From assembly GCA_026419785.1 (NCBI GenBank), contig JAODTK010003654.1, forward strand, positions 1 to 64,000: a DNA stretch of 64,000 nt. Direction: 5' to 3'. This stretch comes from Sclerodactyla briareus (taxonomy: Eukaryota; Echinodermata; Holothuroidea; Dendrochirotida; Sclerodactylidae). The translations under genes and the position numbers were made by a program. This document shows positions 27,186 through 40,059 of the stretch, in pieces. Every line of letters starts with the position of its first letter. The stretch's first letter is position 1. The notes below the pieces were generated by a model. It saw only the letters and a list, made by a program, of their open reading frames with translations. It did no database searches and had not been told where the DNA came from.

Positions 27186-27905
27186 TCAAGTTATTATGCT
27201 CTGATAGTAAACATTAGTTTTTGGAACAGCTAAGTGTTTTATTTTTTTTGTGGTGTAGACCCAACATGCCTTTTTTCAACTGCTTTATATTCTTACAACA
27301 ACAGAGTGCCATGGCACAGTTGCTCACAACACTGTCAATATATCAGTACTGATAGGAAGGCCCTGTTTGAAGTAAATGTGTGTTTTGGAGAATACCCCGC
27401 ATTGTACCATGGTCACGGATATTTCTGACCAAGTTTCATGAACATCCGATTTGAAACTGTCTGAAATATAAACAAAAGCCAAAAGGTTACTACGCTTTTA
27501 TTACCCTCAAATTCCTGAACACCCCATACTTACCTTGGTCAATGATAAACTGGACTACTGTCTGATCATCAACTCAATTTAGGGATCTTTGCATATTTTC
27601 ACGAAATGGGAATTTGGACTCCCCGTCTCGACCTAAATTTTGTGAAAACCCCTAGATGACCCTTCACTTTGTCATCAATTGGACCAAGCGTCATCATGAT
27701 CCTTCAAGGAGTAGCAATCAAAATCACTTGTGGACAGACCTCCTGACTGGATAGATAGACTTGGCCGGGGGAAGCTGAAAAATATTCAATACCATATCTT
27801 CACAATATCAAACTCTACCTGTCAACACCCCAGGACAAACGAATTCAAGACCTTGCTCGCCACCCCCCTGCCACGTTCAACAAACTCGAGTACTTTGCTG
27901 GCGGG

Positions 27906-28228
27906 TCATCTCTGGCATCTTCTCCAGGCCCTTTTTTTTTTTTTTGGCATCGAGCTGAGTGAGATGGTTTGTGAAGACGACCGTGGGTGAAAGAATCGCT
28001 GTGCCAGGCAGGCCTCGTTCTTCAGAGGTGTGTCCGCAGCAGCTGCGTCTTGAATTTGAGTGCCTCCACCAGGGCATTGTCGTGATTCAGCTTTCGTAGG
28101 TGACCTGGCGCTGTCCTGCCTCTGGTCATTTCCGCCTCTGGACCCGGTCTTGCCATCCTTTCCAGCCACGACCAAACTCCACCTCGCCGGCCCATTCTTC
28201 ACCTCGATCGTGTATATCCCGTAAGTTT
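27906..28228 (-). CDS. candidate exon of an unidentified minus-strand gene
   Basis: On the minus strand a pyrimidine-rich TTTGGTTCTTCTACAG precedes 28,228 and fits a 3' splice site. The downstream sequence is GC-rich for this window and codes for TYGIYTIEVKNGPARWSL, then in a shifted phase KLNHDNALVEALKFKTQLL, which looks like a real charged helix. The phase change parallels the frame slips in POLD2. The opposite strand has a GTAAGT donor-like string at the same junction, so the strand is not certain. I do not recognise the family. Confidence 0.3.
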
Positions 28229-30039
28229 CTGTAGAAGAACCAAAGACTGGATAGGTGAGTTTTAACAGAGAAGAGCTCACCTTGTGGGACTGGATATGGG
28301 TGAGAGGAAGATGATTCTGGTAAACAGAGGGGATAACAATATGGAGGAAGTGGGTATCACAGTAGCACAGCCCCTATAGATTCGAATATCATTTTATCAA
28401 CACCATGAGAATGCCAGGATATATCAGCTATCAATTTGCTGGACTTTCATTATGGAAAACCTGGCATATTTTCAGTGATACAGTTCCACAAAATGATGAC
28501 CCTCAATAACCTCAACATCAACATCCTGAATTCACAACTATGTACCGATCATCATTAGATGCTGACCAACTTTGATGCTAGAGCAACCAATGTTCTGTAG
28601 CTCAAACAACATCATGAAATCATCATCATCCCAGTTTTACGTCCGTGGTACCACTTCTAGTGGTTGGACGTTCCATGGCTTTACGTACTACACTACGCCC
28701 CTGTTGCGCTCAGTGGGGTGGAATATCTTGACTGATTCCAGACTACACGTCTTCATTGATGCAACTGCCACTAAGTCCTCTTCTGTCCTATCCCTTCTCC
28801 TCTTCCTTCACAGTGTACGCTTCTATCCATCAGTCCAGCTATCGCTACATTTGTCAGGTCCATACCATCTTAGCCTCATAGACACAATGGAAATTATTTC
28901 ATTTGCAGATAAAGGACCTTTTCATGCTCAATGACACTAGATGACTAACCTACCTAAATCTTTTTGGAAACCCCACTCCAGCCCAGCATAAAACAGATGC
29001 AGTAGGGACCGATAACAAGGAGTAGGCATTTACAAATGTCGCTTCTGTGTGTAGTTATCCCCACCCTCACATCGAGATAAGTCTGATAAAAGAGGCATAG
29101 GATTATTTTGTATTCCTAAGAATAAGCAACTGACCAAAAGAGTGTTCTTTCCAAATCTGATCTCTTGCTTGCCTGGCCTTGAATGGGTTTGAACCTCTGC
29201 TTCTGCTCCTGGTTCTGGGCCAGTGTTCTCCTGATGGGGGGGGGGGGGGAGAGGGGGTCAAGTTCCACCATGGAGTGGTCCAGGACAATAAGATTTCTTT
29301 TGTCTCACACCCTACCCCAGTCACAACCTGCATTTTTATGTTTCCCCTCGCCCCTTTTTTCTCTTCCTAAAACAAGACACAAAACTGTGTCGCGATTCCT
29401 TGCTATAGCAGACAGGCTAGTGGCTTTTAGGGCCAAACCAGAAGGAAATACCCCCTATTGATATTGTTTAAGTTTTAACACTCCAAATTCCTTTCTATAA
29501 AGTTGCCCACTTGGAACTCCTCAAATATTATCCATTCCCTTCATTCTTCTCTTCTCTCTGCCCTTTCTGGTGGTAGCACATACGCCTCATCCCTTCATTC
29601 TCTGTGCCCTTTCTGTGGTATCACATACGCCTGCCTGAGGGATATATATGGGCGAACTGGGCACAGTTATGTCGAATATTTGTCTATCCTAGACACAAGC
29701 ATTCAAATTGCTGAAGTTGGCAGGTGCATCAAATATTCATAAGTTCAAACGGACAACATAGGCTCCATGCATACGAAACTAGATGCAGTTCGCCTGACGA
29801 ACAAACTTTCCATTTACACTCCCTCTAATATCATGTCCATGTCAAACGTCAAGTTTATCACCTTTCAGTTTTGGGTGTCTTGACTTTCCCACATGTGCAT
29901 TCCTTGAGATGGCTTGTGATAGGAGTGTTGTGATACATTAGTCCAATTCACATTATGGTTTGTCTCAACAAGACGAATCTGGTCATTGCAACAATTAGCA
30001 CTCACTGTCACTAAGTCAAAAACAAGTCAAAAGGTCAAA
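28229..30039. other. no gene recognised
   Basis: Short frames only. The stretch at 29,040-29,220 resembles 19,440-19,730 in places (GTGTG..GATTACCCCC..CTC..CACATCG and the GGTTCGATT-like string) and may be a shared SINE-like repeat. Confidence 0.35.
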
Positions 30040-30430
30040 TGAGGTCAAGTTGGTCACCAGATGTAGATTGCACCACGGACAACAGACTGTCCTTACGGCA
30101 TCCCTCTAAAAATGTTTCGTTGCCAAGATATATAAGGATTGGTCCCTATGGTGACCTTAAATGACCTGCACCTCACACCAAAATTAATAGGGTTCATCTT
30201 CACCATAAACGTGCAACCCACATTTAAAATTTGAACTTGATACATGCTTGCCTTTCGTTAGATATCGTGCTGACATAGCTTTTTCGAACTTGCCCTCTTG
30301 ACCTTAAATGACCTTGAACTGGGCCAAACTGGGCACCAAAAATAATAAGGGGTCACCCCCTCTATATGTCCAACCCTACATACTTAATTTGAACTTCATA
30401 CAAGCTTGCGTTCTTTAGATATCGGTGCTG
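30040..30430 (-). repeat. two monomers of a satellite-related repeat
   Basis: Two diverged copies of a ~190-bp unit with GACCTTAAATGACCT, AATA..GGGTTCAT, ATTTGAACTTGATAC and GTTAGATATCGTGCTGA. Read in reverse, these words match the order in the dimeric satellite at 44.6 and 51.5 kb (GGTTCAAATT, GAACCCTATTG), so this is a small inverted outlier of that family. Confidence 0.6.
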
Positions 30431-30439
30431 AAGGGGTGT

Positions 30440-30500
30440 CACCACACACCCGTACACACGCACACCTACATACACGCACACCTACATACACGCACACACA
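30440..30500. repeat. CA-rich simple repeat
   Basis: An irregular run of CACACG, ACACCTACATA and CACGCACAC, with a ~14-bp sub-period (CACACCTACATACACG twice). Confidence 0.85.
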
Positions 30501-31230
30501 GCCACACATCATCGCACAGTGCGTGACTCGCACTAGATTTCCTTTGCCTTCGGAAGGAATACAAAAGTATGGAAATAATGAAACACACCATTGTGGAGAG
30601 CATTGTTCGCTTTGAGTCAACCTCCCACTCAATCAGGCACTCTGAGTAAAACATCCGCGAATTGCCTCCACCTCAGAGAGGAAGGTTTGGGTATAGCAAT
30701 AACGTACCGAACATTAGTTATGCTTGCAGGCTGGGAGTATTTGCGTCATAGAGCACACACAATCAATGCATTTGCAGTGGTATAGACTGTTCGGTCCCCC
30801 CACCAGCACAATAAAATTGTGACATTCATCCCTTCTCCAGCCGGACATTTCCAAATCTTCAAAGACTGTCCACTGGTGAGCCAACTATGAATATGCCCCC
30901 CATTGTTAGTTTGTAGAAAAAAGGGATCACGCAACTTAAGCGATAAACTTGAACATTATGAAAGATATGGAGCGTGCTGAAAATTCCAGGCTGCAAATAT
31001 GAATTCTGTTTGGTGCATGGGCTCCATTGTCGGAGTGGTGTTAAATTCATGTACCCACTCTGGGTACCCCCTGACAAAATGGGATAAACTCCCCAATAAG
31101 AGGCCAGGTTTCCTTGATGGGGAGGGTGGCAAATGGCCTCCCGCTCCCCGTCTGGCCCACCCCTGCTTGGTACAACCAATTACATAACAGCATCTCAGCA
31201 TTTATATCATTGTTTTCCTTCCTATTACAG

Positions 31231-31262
31231 CCGCCTCCGATATCAGTCCCAATATTATTTCT
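31231..31262 (+). other. possible 32-bp micro-exon
   Basis: TTTTCCTTCCTATTACAG ends at 31,230 and GTAAGTAAA starts at 31,263. Both are near-ideal splice signals on the + strand and enclose only 32 bp. No neighbouring + strand exon is identified, so this may be chance. Confidence 0.15.
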
Positions 31263-31393
31263 GTAAGTAAAATGGAGGATTCCGCAGAATGGCTTGTACA
31301 TTTCCTATTTTCAGGTGAATGACACTTTGCAACTCAAAGAAATGCTGATAGCAATGTTAGGCTATACCTGTGAAATGTAAATATCGATCTCAC

Positions 31394-31595
31394 ATATTTC
31401 CCTCGTCTGGAAGCATCCGGGCCCCTGAGCCCACAGAAGATGTTATTGTTGGGACAAACTGCTCCCTGAGAGCATTAACCATCTCTCTCTCAGCATCTCG
31501 GCCAGCCCTCTTCTGGTCATCTCTGAGTGGCTTCCGTGGCAGGTTGCTTCTTTGGCATGGGCAGTCGGTTCCATCCTCCTCAACTCAAACATGAC
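31394..31595 (-). CDS. candidate exon of an unidentified minus-strand gene
   Basis: On the minus strand the exon is bounded by TTTTTTATTCCATCAGCAG (acceptor) and ATAT followed by GTGAGATCG (donor). Most of it is open in one phase and codes for a charged, helix-prone peptide that includes DQKRAGRDAEREMVNALREQ followed by FVPTITSSVGSG. A stop lies near its 5' edge in that phase, where another phase is open, so one slip is needed. No family is recognised. The + strand frame across the same bases is also open, which lowers confidence. Confidence 0.35.
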
Positions 31596-31700
31596 CTGCT
31601 GATGGAATAAAAAACAAATGCAAAGTTATCAATAAAGTAGCACAAGAAACCAACAATAATAGGTAAAGAGCGACCCTATGGGATAGTACGCTGGACATAC

Positions 31701-31867
31701 CTATGTTTTCTCCTCCTTGTTGCGTTACTCCATGCGCCCATGCAATTGCGTTTGATGGGGATGGGTTTTGGAGTGCAGATTATTGACAGCCAGGTCCCAA
31801 CTGCCCTTTTGAAGGCACTCTCATTGCCATTCCTTCCCTTACCGCCGAACACGTTGTTTGAATTTTC
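31701..31867 (-). CDS. second candidate minus-strand exon
   Basis: It is bounded on the minus strand by GGGTCCTTGAG (weak acceptor) and CATAG followed by GTATGTCC (good donor). It is open throughout as ENSNNVFGGKGRNGNESAFK and onward, ending in a basic patch (ATRRRKHR). It would lie just upstream of the 31,394-31,595 exon in the same gene, but the reading phases do not join cleanly. Unrecognised. Confidence 0.22.
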
Positions 31868-33283
31868 CTCAAGGACCCAAATTGGGTGCACTTAAACCAA
31901 GAAGAGCACTAGCTAATAATTGTAAGATTATATTCTATTCTGATATCCAAAGTCAACCGAAAGGAGTCCACAAAGAAGCATGCACTGCACCCACTGCATG
32001 CATCAGTGAGGTGACATGTAACTTAGTGGCAGTCCTTCAAGTCACCTACTACTTAAATATCAGGGGCCTACCGCCTTAGGCTATTTTTAAATGGTCAAGC
32101 AAATTTTATAGTGACACTGAAGAAACAAAATTACTGCAAACAACAAATGTGCCCTCATTCATCTGTGCTGGAACAACAAAAGTGAATATTTGCCTGGGCC
32201 TAGCCTCTCAAATAGCGGAAGAATCCCACCACGTACGTAGCACTGTTCGCGAGTGGAACCTCGAGTCAGAACCTTTGAATTTTGTAGGACAAGTTAAATT
32301 GTACCTACTTTCTTTTGCTATTTTTTGTTTCCGTCAAAATGTCCCTTAGCCCTCCTTGCCTTTTCCCCATCCTCGCACAATCATAATTCAAGGTGCCTGT
32401 CCTTCAAATTGACTGAAGTCGAATTTCGCTAGTAATAACAGTGATAGTGCACACGGACAAGTCACAAAAAAGCCCTCGGCTGGATCAAAACAAACCAATT
32501 GCGTAGATCAGCTGTGTGATGTAAACAAATAACGCAATACATCATTTTCCTTTTTCTAAACATCATTTTTTCCTGTTCCATTTGTCAGCTATTTTTCGGA
32601 ATAGAATTTTCGCAAACCATAGATCGAATCGGAACGAATGATATTCATAAAATTTATTCATCAATATAAATATTTATTACAATTAAAGAATATATTGTCG
32701 CTTTTTATACTGATAATATTCAGTTACAATAATTTCAATCTTTATCCGAGCCTGATTTCCTCCCCCCTTGTGCTGAGATTTTATACTGAGTGAAATACTA
32801 AATTTTTACAAATATCAATACAAAGATTCAGGAAAAAAGGAACAAACAATACTAATTATATGATTTCGACTAGTGGAATTCTAAAACGCATAATATACTC
32901 TTCTGTTTCCAGTTCCCTTTTCCTGATATTATCAAAATATGGACATATTCAACAAGTGAACTGACCCAATCGTGCCAGTTTCCATTCGATAGGAAAATAA
33001 TCGCGTCCAACCGCTTGAACCTTTGCAGTTGCCTGGAGTGTAACTAGTTCTGCGAGAATGTATGTGAGCTCCATCCTCATTTCCGGGAAGATCTGCAACC
33101 TCTGAAGAAGAAAAACGGACGTGAATTAAGATCGGATTACACTGCTAATTACATGTCCGTAGTCTTTGTTTTTGGTTCGGAGCAAAATGAATTTTTCTTT
33201 GCTTACAAAATCAATATAGTTTGGACTGCTGGACCTGTTAACACATCTTGTCCAAGATCTCCCACAATCAGTGCATACAGTTC
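31868..33283. other. no gene recognised
   Basis: AT-rich toward 32,600-32,900. If the minus-strand exons at 31.4-31.9 kb are real, their 5' end and promoter would lie here; nothing marks them. Confidence 0.3.
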
Positions 33284-33288
33284 AATCA
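33284..33288. repeat. candidate target-site duplication AATCA, left
   Basis: AATCA directly precedes the inverted terminus at 33,289 and recurs at 39,263-39,267, directly after the other terminus. Confidence 0.55.
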
Positions 33289-36200
33289 CAGTGTCACTAA
33301 GAGTGACAAACGCGGGACAATATATATCCGTGTGTATATGAGCGCGGGACAATTGTTGGTGTTAAGCCGTGTTTCCATGCACGCGGCGGGCGGGGCGGGC
33401 GTATTGGAAGAACTCGTTTCCGTTGCATTACGGGCGGCGGGCGGGCGGTTCTTAGTCGATCACCTCTCCTCACTTCTTCGTGTGTATAGGCGCTATTAAG
33501 ACTGATGGAACGGACGTTTCGCCCCAATTTCAATTTCGCCCACTACCCAAAATTTCGCCCCACAACTTCGCCCCATCACAAGTTCGCCCCACTACCAGTT
33601 CGCCCCACTAACAAAATTCCCCAATTCATATCGCCGCCACTACAACAACACAACAACTTCGCCCCCATTACGCAGTGGCCACGGGCTGGTGGCAGTCCAC
33701 ACTCCAACAGTTAGCTGGGTATATGAATCGTTAAGTAATGGCAGTGGCCCCATTATTGAGAAATTGGAGAGACTCACGGGACACTGTCAATAATAATGTT
33801 TGTAAGAAACGCTCCGTGTCATGAAAATATATATGGCAGACCGATGATAAAAAAAAGGCCAGTTGGGATCATGAATATGTTTATTGTGTTTAGGAGGTGG
33901 AATTAGAGATTTGGGGGGATATTGGGGGTTTTTTGTCTAATAACTTCAAGGTTTGAACGGAACCGTTAATCCCTGTATACCCTGTTTATATAGGTAAGCG
34001 GCAGAGCCGCAGTATGAGGAATAACTCCGCCTGTTTTTTATTCAGATAGAACGGGGATCACTCATGCTCAAAAAAGAGAGAACCGCTGGTCAGGGAAGGC
34101 CAATATAAAAAAGTTTCATTCGATCACTACCTGAAAATGTCAAGATGAAATTTACTATACTTAGCGCGATTATGCCTAGGCGATATCTCCTATAGGTCAA
34201 GTATGATTGTTGTCAGGTTAATGCGATAACAATAACAATACTTAACTACAACATCACTAAAAAAAGGATATTGTAATAATGGTGTTGCGTCCGACACCGG
34301 CCCCAGTAGGCTGCTTTCGACACCGGTATCGGAAACGGAGCCCAACACCAGCCGACAAACCAGAAGGGTCCGACACCAACCAGACTCAACACCTAAAATC
34401 AGTGTTTTATGAACTAAACGTATTTAGCATTACTTCTGAACACGCTTAAACACTGAACCGTGTCCGTTCTGACGTCCTGCGTTTATTTGCTAGAAGTAGC
34501 CTATAGTGTTTGGCATGTCAACACGCTTGGTATATAAGCATTTTCCAAGAATGGGTATATTGCATTATTCCGCATTTCACTTAGAATCGCCAATATGCAC
34601 TGTGACCCCCCCCCCTCCTCCGTGCAGATGGGCGGCCCTTGTGAGGGATTCGAGGGAAATAACCCCCTGCTGCCCTCCGGCCTGCCCCCCCCCCATAATT
34701 TGGGAATGGGAAACTGATTGGTCAAGTGTTTTTGGTGGAGTGATGGGATATACCTGGCCCCACTGATGTGCAAGCAGTATCCCTTGATAAAATTGGCGGC
34801 ACATCAGACACTCATTCTTGAGCTATTGTTGAAGGTGCTGCATAAAAGATGCATTATCACGTATTGCAATCTGCTGTATCGATTGGAGAGCCCAGCACAC
34901 AGACCCCCATCAGGTCCTACCGTGAACAAGGGAAGTCCTTGTTGATGGTGAGTATAGCTGTGAGTGTATAGGTAAAGCTAGGCACGTAATTCATAGCATG
35001 GATCGATATTATCGTTCAGGTTGCTGTTTTGCTGCCTGACGTGTGGAAGTTTTGGTCACCGCTCAAACGATTCTGACGAAAATGGTTTTGAGAATAATGG
35101 AAGAACATAGGCCTCAAATAAGTTCGATCTCTATTGCGAAATACTCAAATTAGCAATGTTGATATATTAATTATGGTACATTCAAATCGGCTTGCACATT
35201 CGTATGGAGTTTCGTCTGTCCTAATGGTATAGTGAATGGTACCAAAGTCCGCCATAATTACAGACCATTGGCCCTCAACTGACTGCTCAACTGAATTTAA
35301 TTTAGTAGAAAAAGTTCATAACTGTTTAACTGTTTAATGTTCAGAAAGAAATTCAACCGTCCAAATGGAGTTGTGTATTCGCATGTTATCCTCATTATTT
35401 CCCATTTCACTTGGAATCGCCAATAGGGCACTTTTGCTACCCCTCCTTCTTGTGCATTGCCTGGCCGCCCCTCCAGTTGCGAGGGACCAAGGGAGAAAGT
35501 AGGCCTACCTACTGCTCTAACCCCTGCCCCCACCCTGCCCCCCCCCCCCTCATAATAATGGAGTGGAAACTGAAGTTGCCAATTGTTCTTGGTGTAGTGA
35601 GTAGGATGATATCCTGCTACCCCTGTTGGGAATCAGAAACATCATTGTGCTATTGTTGAGTGTTGCATAAAGATGCCATTATACGTATGATATCTACTGT
35701 AAGTCAACGGGAGAAGCGGCCACAACAAAGCCCAATTTTTACCCTGAACATGGGGAAGTTTGGGTTCAAGTGGCGCATAATAAGCTGGATTAAGCAGCAA
35801 TTTCCATTCCGGGCCGCGGGCTTCCCGAAATCGCTCACGTTATTCCAATGGAGCCGTTTCCATGCCTCGGGCGGGCGGCCGGGTGGGCGGGCGGGCATTT
35901 CTCGAATCGGTCATGTAGCGATTTTTCCCGCGTGCCTGCGTGGTATTTCCGTTCCGATTTCCGTGGATTTTTCCTGCAATCTTACTGCTTGTAGCCCGTG
36001 TTGCAAGTAAGAGAACAAGTTATGTTCAAATCATTTCCACCAAGCAACACTCCTACGTTTCATCTGGAATGAGATCATACAAATTTCTCCATTTTTAACA
36101 AAATTTTAAAACGCCGGACACCTATTCAACCCATCTTCGCAGGTTTAAACCATTGACTTGTCAGTTTATGCTTAGCCTAATTGAATCTCAAAACCTGGCA

Positions 36201-39200
36201 ATTGTGAATTAGTGTATTAATTACTTATTTGTATTTTAGAAGTTTAACGGCGTTATCGTTGACATTTAGAACCCTGGTTCTAAGAATAACAGCGTATTTC
36301 GGTTTAAACACTAGTTAGGGACCTGTGCCCGTCCGGTGTGTGATAGATATTATTAATAATAAAAATATAACAAAAATAATAGTATGCTAAACCACATTCT
36401 TATATACGCATATACAAACACAAAAGTGGAGGTTTTTTGATTTCGAGAACGCCCCATCCGCCGCTTGGCATGTGAAAACGGTCACTCACGGTGTGTCCGC
36501 AGTGCCCACCCCCGCCCCCCCCGCCGCGCGTGCATTGAAATCAGCAGTGTAACAGGCAATTTAATTCTGAAGCATGGATCATTATTATCGTGTAGGTTGT
36601 TGTTTTGTTGCTGCTAGAACGTGTGAGTGTTGGTCAAACACCAATTAAGTAGCAAACGGTTACTTCCGCCCCCCTCCCAACCTACTAAAAGACAATTTCT
36701 GGCGAATTATGGTTTTTGAACGAAAGTGCAAAAAATAAGTCAGACTGCCTCACTCTGTGGACAGTCTATATTGAGAGTAGGTCTATTTATTCGATGCATA
36801 GATGGGGACGAGTTCCACGGGGGAGAAAAGATGTATTCCAAATACCACTTGTGGCTAATGCGGTGTTGATTTGGCCGCATTACTGCACAATGGAATTCGG
36901 GATTTTCACTGTCAAATCCTCATTTTCGCGCATTGTAAAACGAGCGAAAAAACTAACATTACGCACCAGCCGTTGACAATCGTAAATCTAAAGCGCCCCG
37001 CACTGCAGGAAATGGCTTCCTGTTCTACAAAACGTGGAACAACATCGTCAAACGTCCGATGCCTTATTGCCGTCGTGAAATATAAGCTCCCTATTAATAA
37101 AGCTCCGGTGGCAGGACTTAACTATAAGCAGTTATCCTGCAAATTAACTATGAGGCCTTTGTTATTCATACAAGAACGGTCTGCAATTGTATTCCCATAG
37201 GCAGCGACCTATAATAAAGAAAATAAATGGATTCAGCCTAGGCATTGATGTGGCGGCGCCCCCCAACTTCTTTTAATGGCCCTACCAAAAATCATTGTAC
37301 ATGTCCGCACATCGTAGTTTTGTATGACGCAACCCTGTAAATATATCTTTTTTTCAAATCGATGACTTTCAAAGGTGAAGTAAGGATCACAGCACACTGC
37401 TTCGAATTTACTCATATAAATAATCGGGCAACCTAACTTGACACCCATAAATACTAGAGCTAGGCCTACTACTAGCCATTTTTGCACTAATCTTATGGTT
37501 ATTTCATCTGACTTTCTCGTGATCGAATAAAAACTTATATTGCCTCCTGACCAACGGTTTTCCCCAAGTGATCCTCGCCCGTCTATGTCAAACATTACGA
37601 AGTGATTCCTTGATACGGCGACTCATGCGCCTGGCCTATAAACAAGGGCTGTAATACGGGAAGTAGCATAAACCCATCGAATTAATTGACAACATACACA
37701 ACCCCACTCAACACAAACCACTAGAAATCGCTTATCAATCCCAACTAATATTCGGGTTCTGTCCCTTATGCATTCATGACCCCCCAAAAACGGGGAACAT
37801 TTGTTGTTATTTAATATTATTAATATATTGAGCTACTTACGTGTGCTTGTGATTGTTTTCTTTCAAAGATGCAGGCGCATAGCATTGGCCTACTGTTGCT
37901 AGGTCGCTCATAGTGACCAATTACATTAATCATTAATGCATGTTTGCATATTTTTTCAAACCACAATTTGTGACGTATTTTTACCAAATAGCGAGCACAA
38001 GACCCTTAACACTACCCTAACCATAATATTTTGAACCCTAAGCCGATTTTGAACGATTCCCTTGAAGCCCTAATGATCCCCTAAGTACCATCCCATGATA
38101 TTTTTCAAGTGTGGCGCCACCAGCCCTCCAAACTTAACCGTTAGTGGGCGAACTTTAATGGGGCGGAATGGTTTGGGGCGAAACTTGCATATGGGGCGAC
38201 TTGTAGTGGGGCGAAATGAAATGGGCCGAAACGTCTGCAAACCCGACCCGATGTAGCATACTATATTATTATTGTTATTATTATATTAATATTATGATGT
38301 TTCAAACACAGACGCATTACTAGTGTTTGAACCTGGAAACACCGGTGTGTTCATTCCCTCTGAAAACCATTGTTCTAATTCAACGGATGACGGCAACTAG
38401 TAAACTTTACAATTGACAGGTTTTTCGAGGTTTAATTAGCAAATACGTCACAATTAATGGTTGTTTTTTTTTTTTTTTTTTTAAACATGTAAATGTGTGT
38501 CAAAACAGTATGAATGTTTTGTCTGGAAACTATTAGGCACATAAAATGTCCTCTACTCTCCATTATCGGGCTACCCCAACCCCACCCACTAAAAACCGGT
38601 ATAAGATTGCAGGGGAAACCCGGAAATTGATTATGAAATACCATGGAAGGCGGGAAAGGGAAGGGACAGAAAAAAAAAAAATGACTACCTGACCGATTCG
38701 AGGAAAAAAGCCAGACACACACAGACCGCCCACCCGCGTGCATGGTAACGCCCGCTTTCGGCGGGGGGGCAATGCAGACTACATGACGGAGAGGTTGAAA
38801 GGACACGCGTTGGGTGTGCAATATTTCATAATAATAGGCTAATATGTTCAGTAGTGATTAGACTGAGTTCAGACTTGGGCAAGGGCTGTGAAAACGGGAC
38901 GTAGAATCTTAGCCTAATTGTGGTCCTATGTAATGATAAAATATGCGTACGGCAGCCAGCCAGCTTTGATAGGGATTGGAGTTTCCTTCTGGCTTGTTCG
39001 GACACTCAGAGACCAGATTTTGGAGTTTTCGCGTTCTCGGGTATATAGGCTGCACCAAACCAAACTCGGACATGCTGAAGATTCCACACAGGTTTTCACT
39101 AATCTTCGCTCACAACCCAAAAATGCTCTCATGGGCCACCGTGACCATCTTTTAACTGTTGGTTCAATTGTCCTGCATTCTAGGTACGGTCTCGCGTTTG

Positions 39201-39262
39201 TCCCGTGCCCATTTACACAGTAATGTATGGGCCCGCGTTTGTCCATCGTTAGTGACACCCTG
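33289..39262. mobile_element. ~6-kb DNA transposon-like element with inverted termini
   Basis: The left end CAGTGTCACTAAGAGTGACA is mirrored by the right end, which read inward gives CAGGGTGTCACTAACGATGG; both continue with ACAAACGCGGG and, further in, a second GCGGGACA or CACGGGACA word. The ends match over about 70 bp. Inside, TTCGCCCCACTAC-type repeats at 33,520-33,670 are mirrored by their complement at 38,140-38,235. The interior has a ~0.85-kb direct duplication and CGGGCGGGCGG-rich blocks (33,380; 35,865). Open frames reach about 115 codons (35,660-36,010; 36,871-37,200) without a recognised transposase, so it looks non-autonomous. The superfamily is not assigned. Confidence 0.72.
34555..35700. 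repeat. direct duplication (~0.83 kb period) inside the 6-kb element
   Basis: CATTTCACTTAGAATCGCCAAT at 34,575 recurs with one change near 35,405. It is followed in both places by a C-rich tract, GGCCGCCC or GGCGGCCC, CATAAT, GGGA..GGAAACTGA, GGTG.AGTGA and GCATAAA.GATGC.ATTA. Confidence 0.75.
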
Positions 39263-39267
39263 AATCA
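39263..39267. repeat. candidate target-site duplication AATCA, right
   Basis: Partner of 33,284-33,288. Confidence 0.55.
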
Positions 39268-40059
39268 GCGATACTTCTCCTGGGTGCCACACTTGATATT
39301 TATGACGTTACTACTTTAGCCCAAGAGCACCTGAGCCTGAAGCAACGGTTACATGACCATTTTTTGCGCGTGGCGACAAATTTATAATATTACGGCCATA
39401 TTTTATTTTATTTTTGCTGATTGTTACTGAAGATGCGACGTAAATCGAGTCCTACAGCCAGGTTTTTTTACAGTGTCGATGATTGTAACTAATGCAACTG
39501 AAATTCACTGAGAATGTGGAGTGTTGTTGATTTCTAATGGTAGTGACATCTTCTTTGGTCGGTGGCCCAGAACAGATCTGTGCTATGGCGATGCAATCTG
39601 CGAGGTTTCGGACACTTACTGGCTGAGAATTCCATTTGGGAAAAGACCCCCCTCACACAGAAACGCCCCCCCCCCCCCTTGGTAAATTCACCGCCACCCC
39701 ACTTCCCTTCTGTTACACCATGGTGCCTATCATGTAAAAGCGTTTGCCATTAATTATTTATATGTCTTTTTTTGTCAACCATATTTCATCAAACTTATTA
39801 TATTATGTAGCATTCACCCGTTATAATTTACCGTGTGTGTTGTTCGAAAATGTTTGTAAAAATTCCAAAAGGGCCTTTTAAGCCTACGAGAACGTGTATT
39901 GTAACTTTCTACTAGTATTTCAAAATCATGGTGTGCCTACTGTCAACATAGGTTTCTATGCAATTAAATGTTTACACAAACCTCATGCAAACTTTTGACA
40001 GACCTTCAAAAACTTCAGAGATAATTTTGGCAATTTCAAGTAAATACTACAATAGTTTA
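39268..40059. other. no gene recognised
   Basis: Unique-looking spacer between the 6-kb element and Helitron copy H3, with a C run at 39,666-39,679. Confidence 0.4.

Noticed and set aside
28140-28228. TYGIYTIEVKNG..W resembles the start of PX or SCP2 domains.
   Set aside because: The diagnostic residues that should follow (RRYSDF-type for PX, DLKNG-type for SCP2) are missing in every phase.
33287-33293. CACAGTG at the left tip of the 6-kb element, identical to the RAG/Transib heptamer.
   Set aside because: The right tip reads CAGGGTG, not CACAGTG, and the AATCA duplication only works if the element starts at CAG (33,289). No RAG or Transib protein was seen.
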